The notes under the pieces: model-generated
What the model was told of the DNA's origin: nothing
Database searches by the model: none
The model's input: the letters and a program-made list of their open reading frames with translations, nothing else
NCBI GenBank assembly: GCA_905221605.1
Contig: CAJNDS010002199.1
Span: 500,001 to 564,000 of the forward strand
DNA: 64,000 nt
From: Symbiodinium natans
Lineage: Eukaryota > Sar > Dinophyceae > Suessiales > Symbiodiniaceae
Reading direction: 5' to 3'
Part shown: positions 36,635 through 47,382 of the stretch, piece after piece
Position numbering within the stretch: the first letter of the stretch is position 1
How the letters are laid out: each line of letters starts with the position of its first letter
Position numbers and translations under genes: made by a program

Positions 36635-38241
36635 CTTGAGCCTTCGACAGCCATGCCGACCATTCACCTGCTTCATGGATTTGAAGTTGCTCATCATTTG
36701 CACGAAGCAACTCTGCCCGGCTCTACCTCAGCAATAAAAACCAAATCTGGGCTTTGAGCAGATTTGAGCAGAGCTTAGCTTTCGGAGTTTCTCGAGGCCG
36801 GGGTCTCCCGAGCCGGAGGAGGGCATTGTGGTCTCCATCGTCCCACAAATGACCGCCACGAAGATCTGGCAGCCTGCTCAGCAAAACAAATTTTAAACAA
36901 ATAGCAACATGCGATAAAACACGGACAGAACAACAGCAATCTTGCTGAGGGTCTTGCGCGAGGAAACGCTGTATTACTGTACGACAATGTGAGCAGAGAG
37001 CTGTTTTTTTATTGCTTCTGAGTTTGCTACAGGCCGCCTCACAGCTTATGTTCTCCAGTTCTAAAGGCAAGCGTTCGGAGTCCCACTGAGGAAGTGGTCA
37101 TCCCTGTCCGGTTTCAAGGTTGTTGAGGCTTGTGCAGATGCGCTTGCCGCGGCACATATCCTGACATCCATGAGCCTATTCGAGAGGTTCCGCTGAGGCG
37201 GCATATCAAGACTCTGGAACCAGCTGAGAGGCACATGACCTGTCTTTGCGAATCGAGAGTTTTTGAAGTAGCTCGCACGCAGGCTGCTAACGGCAAGGCA
37301 AAAGCAGGCAGCTGCTGAACTGGACGAGGCTCTGCAGGCACCGGATACTCGAAGCAGCGAACTGTGCTCAAACAAACCTTCACGCAACTTTGAAGACACG
37401 TTCGCACGCTTTTCTCACGTGCTGCAATTAAGCAGAATGAGAGCTTGACAGATTCAGATGCAAATGCCACGTCAGGGCTTTGACGAGGATGATCTGTCAG
37501 ACTGGGACGTCGGGGAACCGACACCCCCGCCATCAGTCCCTGCCTTACAACTTCGCTTACCACTTCAGGGAATGTCCGCTGGGACTTCTGCAACTTGCAT
37601 AACTTGTGCAGCTGGGATTCTGAGGTGTGGAGCTGATCCGGCGTAGAGGTGTGTGTCTCACAGAAGGCTTTGGCAAGAAGGAAAGAGAGGAAAGTGTCGA
37701 GAATGTCAAGTACAAATCGCTGTCAGCTATGTGCTGAAAGAGAAGCATAGATAAACCGTTGCGGCCACGCAAACATTGCGAAAGGTGGTTTCTTCGGCTA
37801 TCATGTTGAAGCAGGTTGCTGCATGAAGCACGCAAATGTCGGCAAGCCTCTTTGAGGTGCTCGGGGTCCCATGTCGTCACTGAGAGTAGATACCAGTATA
37901 GATGGAGACGCAAGACAACGCAAAGAGCGCAGTGTCAGTGTCTGTAAGTAGTTGGTAAGTAGGCAAAGCGCCCACATGAGCAGGATTTGTCCTTTAGGGA
38001 TGTTTGCAGGTTCGATGTTTGGTTCGAGGCCATCCATGGATGTGAAGCCACCTGTGTCCGCGAGAGTCACCACTGCAAGCTTCAGATTGCCCAAGACGAG
38101 ATTCTGGAAAGCATGGAAAGCACGCCTTCCAGGAGAAGCCGCAGCTGGCAGACTTTGTCACGGTCGGCATGCATCGCATGCATCGCATGCGGTTGTGTTG
38201 TTTTCCTTGTTGAAGTTTGTAACGAGACGGGCTTCTTGCAG
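36635..38241. other. Between helicase and HAD genes; two weak exon candidates
   Basis: About 37118-37190 (+) encodes VVEACADALAAAHILTSM. It faintly recalls the start of CDC45, but too little is present to call it. About 37474-37560 (+) encodes an acidic then Pro-rich peptide (GFDEDDLSDWDVGEPTPPP) after a CGTCAG acceptor. A GCATGCATC palindromic cluster lies near 38168-38191. 5' exons of the HAD gene are expected in the right-hand part, but I could not place them. Confidence 0.35.
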
Positions 38242-40457
38242 AGCTACACGCGACATCAACGGCATGTCTGATCTTGTCGAGCGCGGCTACGATGGGTTTT
38301 TGTTGAATGGACGCATGTTGCATGGTTTTATAGTCTTCAAGCTTCTTGAAGTACGTTTAAAGACAAAGGAATTTTGTTTTGCATTGCTTTTCTCTTGAGG
38401 CTGGACCAGTACGGAGCACCTCGGCACTTCTCTACCAAAGCATCGTCCCAATGTCCTAGTTTGATCTACTGTGAGCCAGCTAGAACAGTGATTCGTATCG
38501 GGCATCGTATGGTGTCGTGTAACGTTCTGTGAGTTCTGTGAACATCTGTGAGTTCATCCGTGAACATCCATGTCGGTCCCTGAGGTGCTCCATGATGGAC
38601 GGGATGTGCTCCCGGGTGTTCGGGATTGTTTGGAGCAGCTTCAACAGCGAAGCATTCCAATGGCTATTGTGTCGAACTCGCCGTGCGAGTCTCCCAAAGC
38701 TGCCTTACGGCTGGAGCGGCTCGGCCTATTGCAAAAGGACCTCTTTCGGGATGTGGTGACCAGCGGTGACCAGGCCACGCACGCTCTAGGATGAAGCTTC
38801 TGATTTTTGTTGCTGGCTGTTCTGTCGCTAGTTCTGTACTGCTTTGCTGTGTCACGTACCACCATCCATATGACGGGCCAATAGCATTTACCATTTACCA
38901 TTCCGTGGATGGAGATTTTAGAGAAGCGACGGGTCCAGACAAAGCAGCCCCGAGATACACGAACAACTCATACCAGAAGTAACTTTAACGCTACGCGACC
39001 AGCCCTCGGCCCGGCCCAGCGCATCCGCGTGAGCATGGTGACTCCGCAGCGCCCAAGTCGCTGGACCCCAAGCAATTGCCAAGCAACAAGGGTTGGGTTT
39101 AGGGTTTAGGGTTTAGGGTTCCGGGTTTAGGGTTTAGGGTGGGGGGAAAGCTTAGGGTTGAGGGCTTAGGGCTCAAGGTTTACGGTTTGGGGTTTAGGGG
39201 TTTTTGGGTTTAGAGTGCAAGGCTCAAGTTTCAAGGTTCAGGGTTTAGACGGTTCGGCTTGGACAGGATTCGTAGCATAATGCGCACGAGGCAAGCAAAA
39301 GGGGGGGGGGTCCGGGGGAGGGGGTTGGAGGGGGGGGTGGGGGGGGGGGGGGACCTGCTGGGCGGGGCTTCAACTGCCCCTGGTCCTGGCGAACCGTCCG
39401 CTTTCAGATCGTGGTCGCCTACGGGGGCCTTCGGCCCGAGGCCTCGGCGGATGTAGATGCCCGAGCCTCATCCTCCCACCAGTCGCAGCCCAGATATGCA
39501 CGAAGCTCATACTCCCTACGTACCTCAGACAATGCACGAACCTGACACTCGATGTACGAAGACCTCATATTCTCAGAATGCACCCACTCCTGTGTGAAGA
39601 TGCCAGGTTCTGCAGTAAAGCTCATCCGAGGGCCCGGCAGAAGCACAGCGAGAGTTTGCTTTCGGGGTGCAAGGAAAGTGAGAATGTTTCACATTCACCT
39701 TTGGGGGTTCGGCCGCGCCGCACTCTGCCCATATTCCCAGTAGCTCAGAGATGCATGAAAACTCATTAAACTCGTACTTACTCAAAGTGGTGACCAGGCG
39801 AAGCGCTACTTGGAGAAGCTGATCAGTGAAGCCGCCCCAGTGAGATTGCGTTGCCTCTTCATCTCCCACATCGATCACACAGAGCGCGGCACATGGTCAC
39901 CTGAAGAGTTGCGCTCTATGGGCCTGGAACTTGTCGCTAGCGTCGACGAGTGCGACTTCGTGTTGGCCAATGGCGTTCAGGTGTGCTACAAGGGCACATT
40001 GTCTGAGATAACATCAAACTACGAGTCTGATGCAAGTGACTGCGCCGTGTTTAAAACGGTGTTGCAAGCGGCGGCCAAAGCTCAGCGACCGTTAATCATT
40101 GCAAACCCTGATTGCATTGTGCACCGCAAAAACGGTGTCACCGTGAACTGCCCTGGGCAGTTCGCCAAACAGTATTCCGCTTCAGGCGGTGAGCATTTGT
40201 ACGTTTTTGGTAAGCCCGGTCCAGAGATCTTCAGAGAAGCCTCGAGGACCCTGGAGCTCTCTGGAGCCCGGCGAATTTGTCACGTTGGAGACTCACTTTG
40301 TCATGATGTGAGTGGTGCAGCCGGTGCTGGCTTCGCTTCTGTCCTAGTCCGCAGCGGAATTCATGCTCCTGAGTTGCAGGGCATGTCAGTTAGTGAGTTG
40401 TGCCGTCGAAAGGGCACACCTTATCCAACCTTTGCGATGTCCTCATTTCGCTGGTGA
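38242..40457 (+). CDS. HAD superfamily subclass IIA hydrolase, four visible exons
   Basis: A HAD phosphatase-type enzyme of the TIGR01459-like group; the substrate is unknown. Exons are 38242-38301, a 16-nt micro-exon 38400-38415, 38585-38773 and 39798-40457. Joined, phase is kept throughout and the motifs appear in order. YDGFLL, then DQYG (nucleophile Asp, from the micro-exon), then VLHDGRDVLPG. Motif II is SNSP; the cap region contains HIDHTERGTWSPEELR and NPDCIVHRKNG. The acid motif GDSLCHDVSGAAGAG comes near the end. The product closes with PTFAMSSFRW and TGA, the expected family C-terminus. Donors are GT (38302), GC (38416) and GC (38774); all acceptors are AG. Intron 3 is 1,024 bp, flanked by an 11-bp direct repeat, and contains a telomere-like tract. 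The N-terminal exon upstream of 38242 was not found. Confidence 0.85.
39091..39250 (+). repeat. Interstitial telomere-like tract (TTTAGGG variants)
   Basis: GGTTTAGGGTTTAGGGTTTAG opens the tract. Degenerate versions follow (GGGTTGAGGGCTTAGGG, GTTTAGGGGTTTTTGGG and similar). TTTAGGG is the Arabidopsis-type telomere unit also reported in dinoflagellates. The tract lies inside intron 3 of the HAD gene and reads in the same orientation as the gene. Confidence 0.88.
39300..39352 (+). repeat. G-rich block, G-quadruplex-prone
   Basis: Nearly pure G for about 50 bases with only a few T, C and A interruptions, located shortly after the telomere-like tract in the same intron. G-runs of this kind could form quadruplexes. 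Exact base count may be unreliable. Confidence 0.85.
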
Positions 40458-42222
40458 CGGCATCCATCATCCCGCCTCCCGGAGATGCCGAAAAGATCCG
40501 AAAAGAGTTCTGTGGGGAGGATTGGCGAATAACAAGGGACAGCGAGGAGAGCATGACTAACATGACAGATTTTCTTCACCTTGCATATGGCTCACAAGCA
40601 ACTTCAAGCGACAATCCCGCGTTGAAACGTGTCGAAACCGATGTCCCCAACAGCAAGCTGATGGTTTGCAGTTCAGGTCGGTTCGACGGCTCATGGATCT
40701 TGTGGTCGCTAGTTTCAGCTTCGTCCACATTAAGTTAGCTACGTGTTTGCATGTGTTTGCCACACCCTTCCAGCAGTTCCATTATGTTCCAGTTTGAAAA
40801 GCCATCCCACCAAGCTCATCGCTGCCACCTGACAAATCCTTTGCCACTGCGCCGGCGTTGGCATGGGACAGGAAATCACGAAAATCGGCCTGGGACCTGT
40901 TGGGGCCTGTTTGTGCCTGCAGATTGTTGGCAGCACGCCTTGCCGTCGCGCGATCTTGTGCTGAGACATGCTGTCACACCATGGTTTTGCCACTGTTTTG
41001 CCATTCACTGCCTCAAGGCGAGGAATGCAACTGTTTTGCCGGGGCCCTCAGCATTGCTCTGACCATCCCTTTGACCAAAGGCTCAAAGACTGACCAAAGA
41101 GTTTCAGGAGATGTCCTCTGAGAGAGTTTACGAAAGGTGGGCTCCGAACCCGATCGAGAGCCGACTGCTCAAGTATACAGGGCTGCTGGGACCTCGGAGC
41201 GAAGAACGCAAGCCGCAAGATGCAGGGTACAGCAACCGACACCACGAAGACGTGCAGAGACGGTCTGTCTTCTTTAGTCTTGTTTACCGCGGCTAGCTTG
41301 GTCAGCTCAGCCTAGAATTTGCAAGGTGGACCCCGTGGCGAATTTGGTCACCAAAGAGTTCCCGAAGAGCGTCCTCTCACCATCCCCGGCTCCAAAATGG
41401 CAGGTGGAGGGGGGAAGCCGATTAGGGAATGTGTCCCAGTGTCAGTGTGTCAGAGGGCGTCTCTGTGTGTGTGTGTGTTTGTGTGTGCGCACGCTCCTTT
41501 TGGGGAACTTTAAGGCTCTTGAGATGATTTTCGGCAGATTGCGCCACACCGCAGATCCACCAAGTAGCAGACAGTACCTGACCAAATAAAAGCCAATACT
41601 GCTGCCATCACCAGTGTTACTCACTACTTCGATTGTTTACACAAGTACTATCTCACGACGTCTCTGCAGTGCGCGCGACACCAACCGATTTCCGTGTCCG
41701 ATGCTTTTGTTGCTTTTGTTGGCCCTGGCCCACGAGCAAACAAAGGGCTGATGCTGGGCCACTCTTGTTGACAGCTGCACGCGTGTAGTGATGCTCGCGG
41801 AGGCCCCCTGGGTTATGAAGGGCAGGGGTACGTACACCAGCCCACAAGCAACCTGCAGGATGAGCTTTCTGAGGGCTGACGGCTGGGGTGGACTGTTGTT
41901 TACTGTTGTTTCAGTTAATTCTTTGCACTTCAGATTGATCAACCCATCCATCACGGGTCATGAATGAATCATCTGAGTCTTCAGCGGCAACCTAGTCAAC
42001 CTGGCTTCATCATTCGAGTTTCTTTTGAACAAAAGACCTTAAATTTAAACCGACGGCAAGGGGGCCAGGATACCTGAGCTTTTGAGAATACGAGGGCCAT
42101 TCATGGCGCCAGGGAGCAAAATATGGAGCAAGGCTTCACAGGCTCGTGCAAGTCAGGCCAGGGTCAGCGGATTTTGTTTGTTCATGGATCATCCCGATTC
42201 TGCTCTTCGCCTTTTTGGGAAG
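40458..42222. other. Between HAD and crotonase genes; unassigned exon candidates
   Basis: Protein-like + segments without a known family: about 40470-40560 (PGDAEKIRKEFCGEDWRI), 41108-41220 (SSERVYERWAPNPIESRLL, after TTTCAG) and 41326-41420 (VDPVANLVTKEFPKSVL, after TGCAAG). They may be exons of one or more genes. A short TG run lies at 41463-41487. No domain could be named. Confidence 0.35.
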
Positions 42223-42865
42223 GTCCAGGACGGCCCCGCTTCAGCATATTGGCCCAAGGAAAGGAGACAAGGTCATGGTCGCGCACAAGAGTATCGAGAT
42301 GGAGAGCCCGATAGCGTCGGCAACCATCATGGTTGACTTGCGAGCTGGGGAGGAAGCACTGCAGGGTATGGAAGAGAAGCTCATGGACATACAGGCATCG
42401 AGCCGCAATGTTCCAATGGTCTGCTTCTGTGTTGCAGGGTGCTCCAGCCCACAGGCTGCAAAGTCTGCGCAGGTTCCACAGGCAATCGCCGAACGCTGGA
42501 TCCGAGTGATTCGCCTCATGTTAGAGCTGCGTCAGCCCATCTACGGCATGGCAACCGGAATCATGAACCCTTTTGGTATCATGTTGCTGGAAGCGTGCGA
42601 TTGCGTCTTTGCGGACACTTCCCAAGAAGGAATTCACGCAAACAGGATTCTGAAACCCTTGGAGATGGCTTTTGTCTGCAAGGTTGCATCAGAAGAAGCA
42701 GAACACATGGATGTTGCCCAGCTCGGGGAGCTCAAAGCCAGATTGGTGCGCGACAAGCTCTATGCCAGGTTTCCTATGCTTTCACAATCTGTTCGGACCG
42801 ATGGCGCATTTGGCATGCTGTCTACGGACCGTATGACAAATAACGGACCAAGCCACGTCCGTTGA
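42223..42865 (+). CDS. Crotonase-like (enoyl-CoA hydratase/isomerase fold) exon
   Basis: The crotonase fold binds acyl-CoA or acyl-carrier substrates and stabilises an enolate. The frame shows the usual order: a strand with SPIASATIMVDLRAGEEALQ, helix MEEKLMDIQASSRN, strand VPMVCFCVAG, then an insertion and helix WIRVIRLMLELRQ, PIYGMATGIMNPFGIMLLEA and CDCVFADTSQEGI. This matches the typical pattern of ..KPviAavnG..GgG..la..cD..vA... The GGG of the oxyanion-hole region reads NPFG, so catalysis is doubtful or altered. It ends at a TGA; the helix after HANRILKPLEMAF is atypical. The exon may begin at 42223 or at the later CTTCAG acceptor near 42245. Upstream exons of the same protein are likely but were not identified. 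Confidence 0.5.
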
Positions 42866-44045
42866 AGCAGACTACAGGTCAAAGTGGAGAAGTGGTTGAG
42901 CTTGCATTGCCTTTTCTGGGTCGACCCAGTGACATTGCTTAGGTAGGGTGTCCGTCTTTCAAAATCCTCAGCATGTCATCCTCCTCAATTTGTAAGAGCT
43001 CGGCTCACAAATTGAACAGTCGTGAAGCGAGCAGAATTCACTGCACTAACAGTCCTGAGCGCAATTGGCCGAGACGAGTAGCAAGACTTAGCTGCCGAAG
43101 GCACCCTCGAGCTGTTGCAAGGACTGCAAGATACAAAAAAAAGTCTTGGCAGGTGTAGTTCAGCTTGCGCCACCAGCTTGAGCCACTATACTCGTAGCTT
43201 CCTTCAGCTTGTGCTGTTCTCCTCCGTCAGGTTTACAACGTCAATCCTTGGGTCAGCGCCGAGGTGAGCACGCAGAGAGCACCTAGTTAGGACCTAGTTT
43301 ATGTTTGCGGACGTGGCGGCGGTCTATCAACTTTGATTCCTTCATTGTGTTGAAAGGAGGAGGAAGGTTTCTTCGTGCCGCCGCCGCCACCGCCACAGGA
43401 CCCGGAGCCGGCTCATCAGGCAGATCCGCTCGGAGAATGTCAGCGCTGTTGGCACCTGCTGGAACCGGTTGGCACATACGACGGGCAGCTCGTGAGTTGT
43501 TCAGGCGGAAGAGCCATCAGCAGAGCAGGCCGCGCTTGTCAGTTCAGCCGCTTAGCCCTGGCAACCTGGGCATGTAACCCAAGCACACGGAGCTCTGTCA
43601 AGCTCTTGCGGCGCAGCCTCGCTGACAAGTCTTCATCCAGCAGCTAGCAAAGGATCATAAAGGATCAATGAACAATGTCGTGCAATCATTGGAAATATGC
43701 GGTCAGGCACCCCATCTGTCTTCGCCGGCAAAGGCAACGCCAGTACACTCAGCTCAGGCAACTCAAGCAGCTCAAGCAAGTCGGGCGCCTGTGCCCGAAA
43801 AGCCAGCTGCCAAGCCAAAAGCCGCAGCGCCGACAGCTGAAAGCGGCAGACCAAAGCCAAGAGCTGAAGGCACCCTGCCGGCTGTTGCTAGGGTATTGTA
43901 GGGTGACTTGTCGCAACGACTTGCACTCCATCGGGGCAGGTGCCGGTGCCGCCGGCAAGAGCAGCGCAATCACCTTTGAGGCAGGTGCCTAACCGATAGA
44001 AGAAAGTATGCCGAAGCCATCAAGCCAGCTGAGAATAGCTGAGAC
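42866..44045. other. Low-complexity coding-like region, unassigned
   Basis: About 43375-43500 (+) encodes PPPPPPQDPEPAHQADP and then a Cys-containing piece ECQRCWHLLEPVGTYDG. About 43730-43890 (+) encodes an Ala/Pro/Lys-rich linker (PVPEKPAAKPKAAAPTAE). Both look like disordered parts of a large protein, perhaps the one whose exons follow at 44046. No domain recognised. Confidence 0.33.
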
Positions 44046-44690
44046 ATGCTGAGCCGTGTGCTTTGTGAGGCCATGCAGCTGGACTTGGAAGGCGCAGAAG
44101 AGGCCGAGCGCAAGAAAGGTACAAGAGTTTCCAAAACGTGACGAAAACGCTCGCAAAGTTGCTAAGCATCCACTTTACTCAAGGCAGCCTTCACAGCTGC
44201 GTTCAAGAGCTTGTCTTCGGGACAAGCCGTGCTGCAACCTGCTTGGATCTCAGATCCCGTAGAAACAGCTACATTTGATGTACACTGAAATATTCCTTCA
44301 GGGCCATAAAAAAATGTCCTTGTGACTTCTCGATGTTCAAATGCACGTTGCTCCTTTGGACGTTTGGGTTTCGCCGCTTGTCAGTTCTGTCCGGCGGCAT
44401 GGCAACGTCGAATCGCGTCGATGCCCACACACAGCAAAAGAAACCGGCGGACAAGCCGAGGACCATGATCAGTTGAGGAACTTCATCTTGGTCAACAGCG
44501 GCGTCTCTGAGCAGGACTTCCCAAGGCAAACATGGCGTCGTGTGACGTCACTACACGAAGACACCGGCAAGCTTGAAGGATCTGGACACCGAACTGCTCA
44601 AGATCGCATCTGGCAGGGAAGACTTTTGTGTGGACGTTCAGGGGTTCATCACGCTGCTGCTGCCTGAGAACCGGATAGAGTCTGATGGAG
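44046..44690 (+). CDS. Exons of an unknown protein (two good borders)
   Basis: Exon 44046-44118 begins at an ATG and encodes MLSRVLCEAMQLDLEGAEEA then ERKK, ending at a GT donor. Exon 44571-44690 encodes LKDLDTELLKIASGREDF, then CVDVQGFITLLLPENRIES, again ending at a GT donor. A middle piece near 44460-44545 (DQLRNFILVNSGVSEQDF) is possible. Charge pattern and splice borders support real coding sequence. I cannot name the family. These exons precede the voltage-sensor module and might be its N-terminal region, but that is untested. Confidence 0.38.
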
Positions 44691-46475
44691 GTGTGCTATT
44701 GATTGCTATTGTGCGTTTCGTATCAAACCTGATTTCTTGATTTTCAGTTTCGACGGAGGTTGCGGGAGCATCCTGTAAGCGAGGAGGACACACTGCGGCC
44801 AAGCTGCACCAAGCGCTGTGTGTCCGATGTGTTTCATGAGTCTAACAGTTTGCACGATGTTTGCGCTGAAGTGCCAGCAGCCCTCGGTTACTGTTACCAT
44901 GCCTGAGGATGTTGTTTATGAATATCTCCAATGATGGTGAGTCCATGACATCGGAGGAGGGCCAAAGTTCGTACTTGTAAGATTCAGTGAGATGTCATGT
45001 CACTTGGGCAGGACTGTCGCACCTGCCTTGTTCAGCTTGCAGCGAAACTCCCAGATGCAAATATCCGTGAGGCCGCGCCCCTGAAAAGTGTCGAGTCGAG
45101 AGAACGTCAACTGCAGTGATCCTGTGTCGTGGCGCAGGACCGAATGGAGCAGATCTTCGACACGGTCATGACATCTGCGGGCCTCTCCGTATCAATGGAG
45201 CAATGGCTTCATCCCCAGTCAGCCCATTCTCCGAAGCTAGAAATCCGCCCAGCCCTGTGTACCAGGATGGCTTTTGCAAAGACGGCTGCGAGGATCATCC
45301 GACTGATGGCATACACAAAGGCACGTTAGCACCACTCACCACCCATCTTTTACAAAGAAAAGGTACCCTAGCCTGTGCCCACAACTTTGATCAGCTACTC
45401 TCAGCTACCCAGTCTCACTGAACAAGCCCTGCCAGAAGAGCAGCGCGGACTTCAGCGCACCGCCCGCTCGGAAGAAATCGCAGCTTTACATACTACAAGT
45501 AAGGTGCTCTGCACAAGGTGATGCGAATGTGATGCGGCGTCATGAGAGACAGGTCCCCCACCCCTCGCTGGGCAGCTAAGACGTGATGGCGCTGCCCCAT
45601 CCAAAATTTGCAGGTGGGCTCAAGCATGTAAAAGTCATGCTCAAAGTGCGGCCATGGTGCCATCACCGCTTTCAAATGGTAGAGCCCCCGGGTACCGCTT
45701 TGAGACTTCTGAGACTTCTGAAACTTCGACTCTCCGCAAGCTTTTATATGACATGTTTTGAGACCCTTGTCTCAGGTTACCACAAGGTCCCATTGCACGA
45801 GGAGTATTATGTCCCGAGTGACGAGGCCACGCCGCCTCGCAAGGGAAAGAGCGCCGCGCCTACTCGGCCTACTCTTCATAAGTGAGAAGCGTCAGCCGTG
45901 CTTGTCATGCGCTGTCATGGGTCCAAGGAGACATGGCCTTGACTCACGGCATCAGCGAGGATTTACTCCGCGTTGACAACCCCGATGAAGTTGAAGCCAT
46001 GTCGCCATCGGACAGAGAGCCCTTTGCCCACACTTATTATACTGATGTCCTACTGCACCTGTGAAAGTTGAACCCGTGCCCTCATGATAAGCTTGCAGTG
46101 CTTGCAGTAAAGGTCGATATTCTGCTTCGTGGAGTCCTGGTGGTTCCACCTGGTTGCAGCTTCCGTCATCTGCTCCAATACCGTCAGTATCGTCTTGGAA
46201 GCAGACTCGGAGGAGCGCGTAGCTACACAGAAAGTCTTGGGGAAATGTGGATGATTACCACACGTAGGACATGTACCCCTCGGGGACTGACGGTAATGTG
46301 CTGTTCTCATGCTGAGAGCTACAGCAGCAGGACTTGGTCAAGAAGCTGTGCCTCGAATCGCAAGTGATGTCTGTCAGTTCATGGGCATGTCACGCCTCTA
46401 CAAGTCTCTGTGACTCTGTGTAGCGCACAGAGTCAAGTCTAGGCAACAGCTTCAGAAGACCTGTCTTGCAGTCAG
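44691..46475. other. Unassigned stretch upstream of the voltage-sensor exons
   Basis: Protein-like + pieces: 45131-45200 (DRMEQIFDTVMTSAGLSVS), 45776-45885 (YHKVPLHEEYYVPSDEA, then a Lys/Pro-rich tail) and about 45935-46064 (ISEDLLRVDNPDEVEAM, then FAHTYYTDVLLHL). Each follows an AG. They may be exons of the membrane protein that follows. A first membrane segment (S1) for the voltage-sensor module was not found here. Confidence 0.35.
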
Positions 46476-47107
46476 GTACTGGCTAGACCAAGCCACTTTG
46501 CTCTTCTATGTCTTGGAGCTACTTTGCCGGGTAGGTTTATGGAAGCGTGGGTCTCAGTGGAACATCACAAATCTCCCCTGAGTTTAGAGCCTTTCAGCAG
46601 TACACTCTTTCTTGTCTTCTTTTCTCTACCTCTCCTCTTCTTCTCTCTTTATTGTCACACAGAGTCAGCTTAAGAGTCAGCACCAAGAATCCCCTCAGAC
46701 AGCACCCCTCAGGTGCCGGCTTCTTTGTGGCCCACGTCACCTGCTACTTTGGAGCCTCCTGGACCTCATCGTGGTCGGAGCCGGGGTCCAGACCTTGACT
46801 TTCCGATCTTTCCGATTGCCTCTTGCACATCGTAGTATTTTTTTACGGCCAACTCTCAGGCCATGGGTGTAGACATGTCAGGTTCTTGACCAGTGGCTGG
46901 CCCCTATTCTGCCCGCAGTGGCCTCAAAATAACGTTGCATTCAAGTTGTCTTCTGATCAGCCAGCTTGCAGCGACGCACCACGGGCACGCACAGCAATGT
47001 CCACCAGCATGCTTCGGACAGACCGTTGAACACCGAAGGTTGATACAGGATCATGGTCCAACTTGCTTGGCGTCATCCGTTTGCTGCGGCTGACTCGAGT
47101 GTTCAAA
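46476..47107 (+). CDS. Voltage-sensor module (S2-S4) without a visible pore
   Basis: Three short exons resemble the later parts of a voltage-sensor domain. 46476-46530 encodes YWLDQATLLFYVLELLCR, an S2 with the conserved acidic residue, ending at GTAGGT. 46713 to about 46790 encodes HLLLWSLLDLIVVGAGV, an S3 with its Asp. 47049-47107 encodes WSNLLGVIRLLRLTRVFK, an S4 with arginines every third residue, ending at a GT donor. No S1 was found upstream. Instead of S5-pore-S6, the next recognisable segment is the S1 of the following channel. It could be a first, pore-less domain of a two-domain protein, a separate sensor protein, or a decayed channel. Confidence 0.55.
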
Positions 47108-47382
47108 GTAGTTGGTTTTGTGTGCGGGCCTCGTCTTCGTCTGTGATGCAGGTACGTAAATGGGGTGTAGCAGTGATGCAAGACTGATGCGTACTTCTTG
47201 CCCATTGCAGTTGTGCCCATGCTCACCTCACATGGCCAAGGCTCGAGTGGGACTTGTCCTTCACGGAGCAACCCACTTTCCAGTCCTTCATCGGCCGCGG
47301 TCTTGGAAGAGCAAAGTATATGGAGACATTGAAATTGAAGCTACTATAATGGGTCACAAAACCGTCCCTCGGTCCGTCCCAG

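Noticed and set aside
37118-37190. CDC45-like exon (ADALAAAHILTSM)
   Set aside because: Similarity is limited to about a dozen small hydrophobic residues; no second motif was found nearby.
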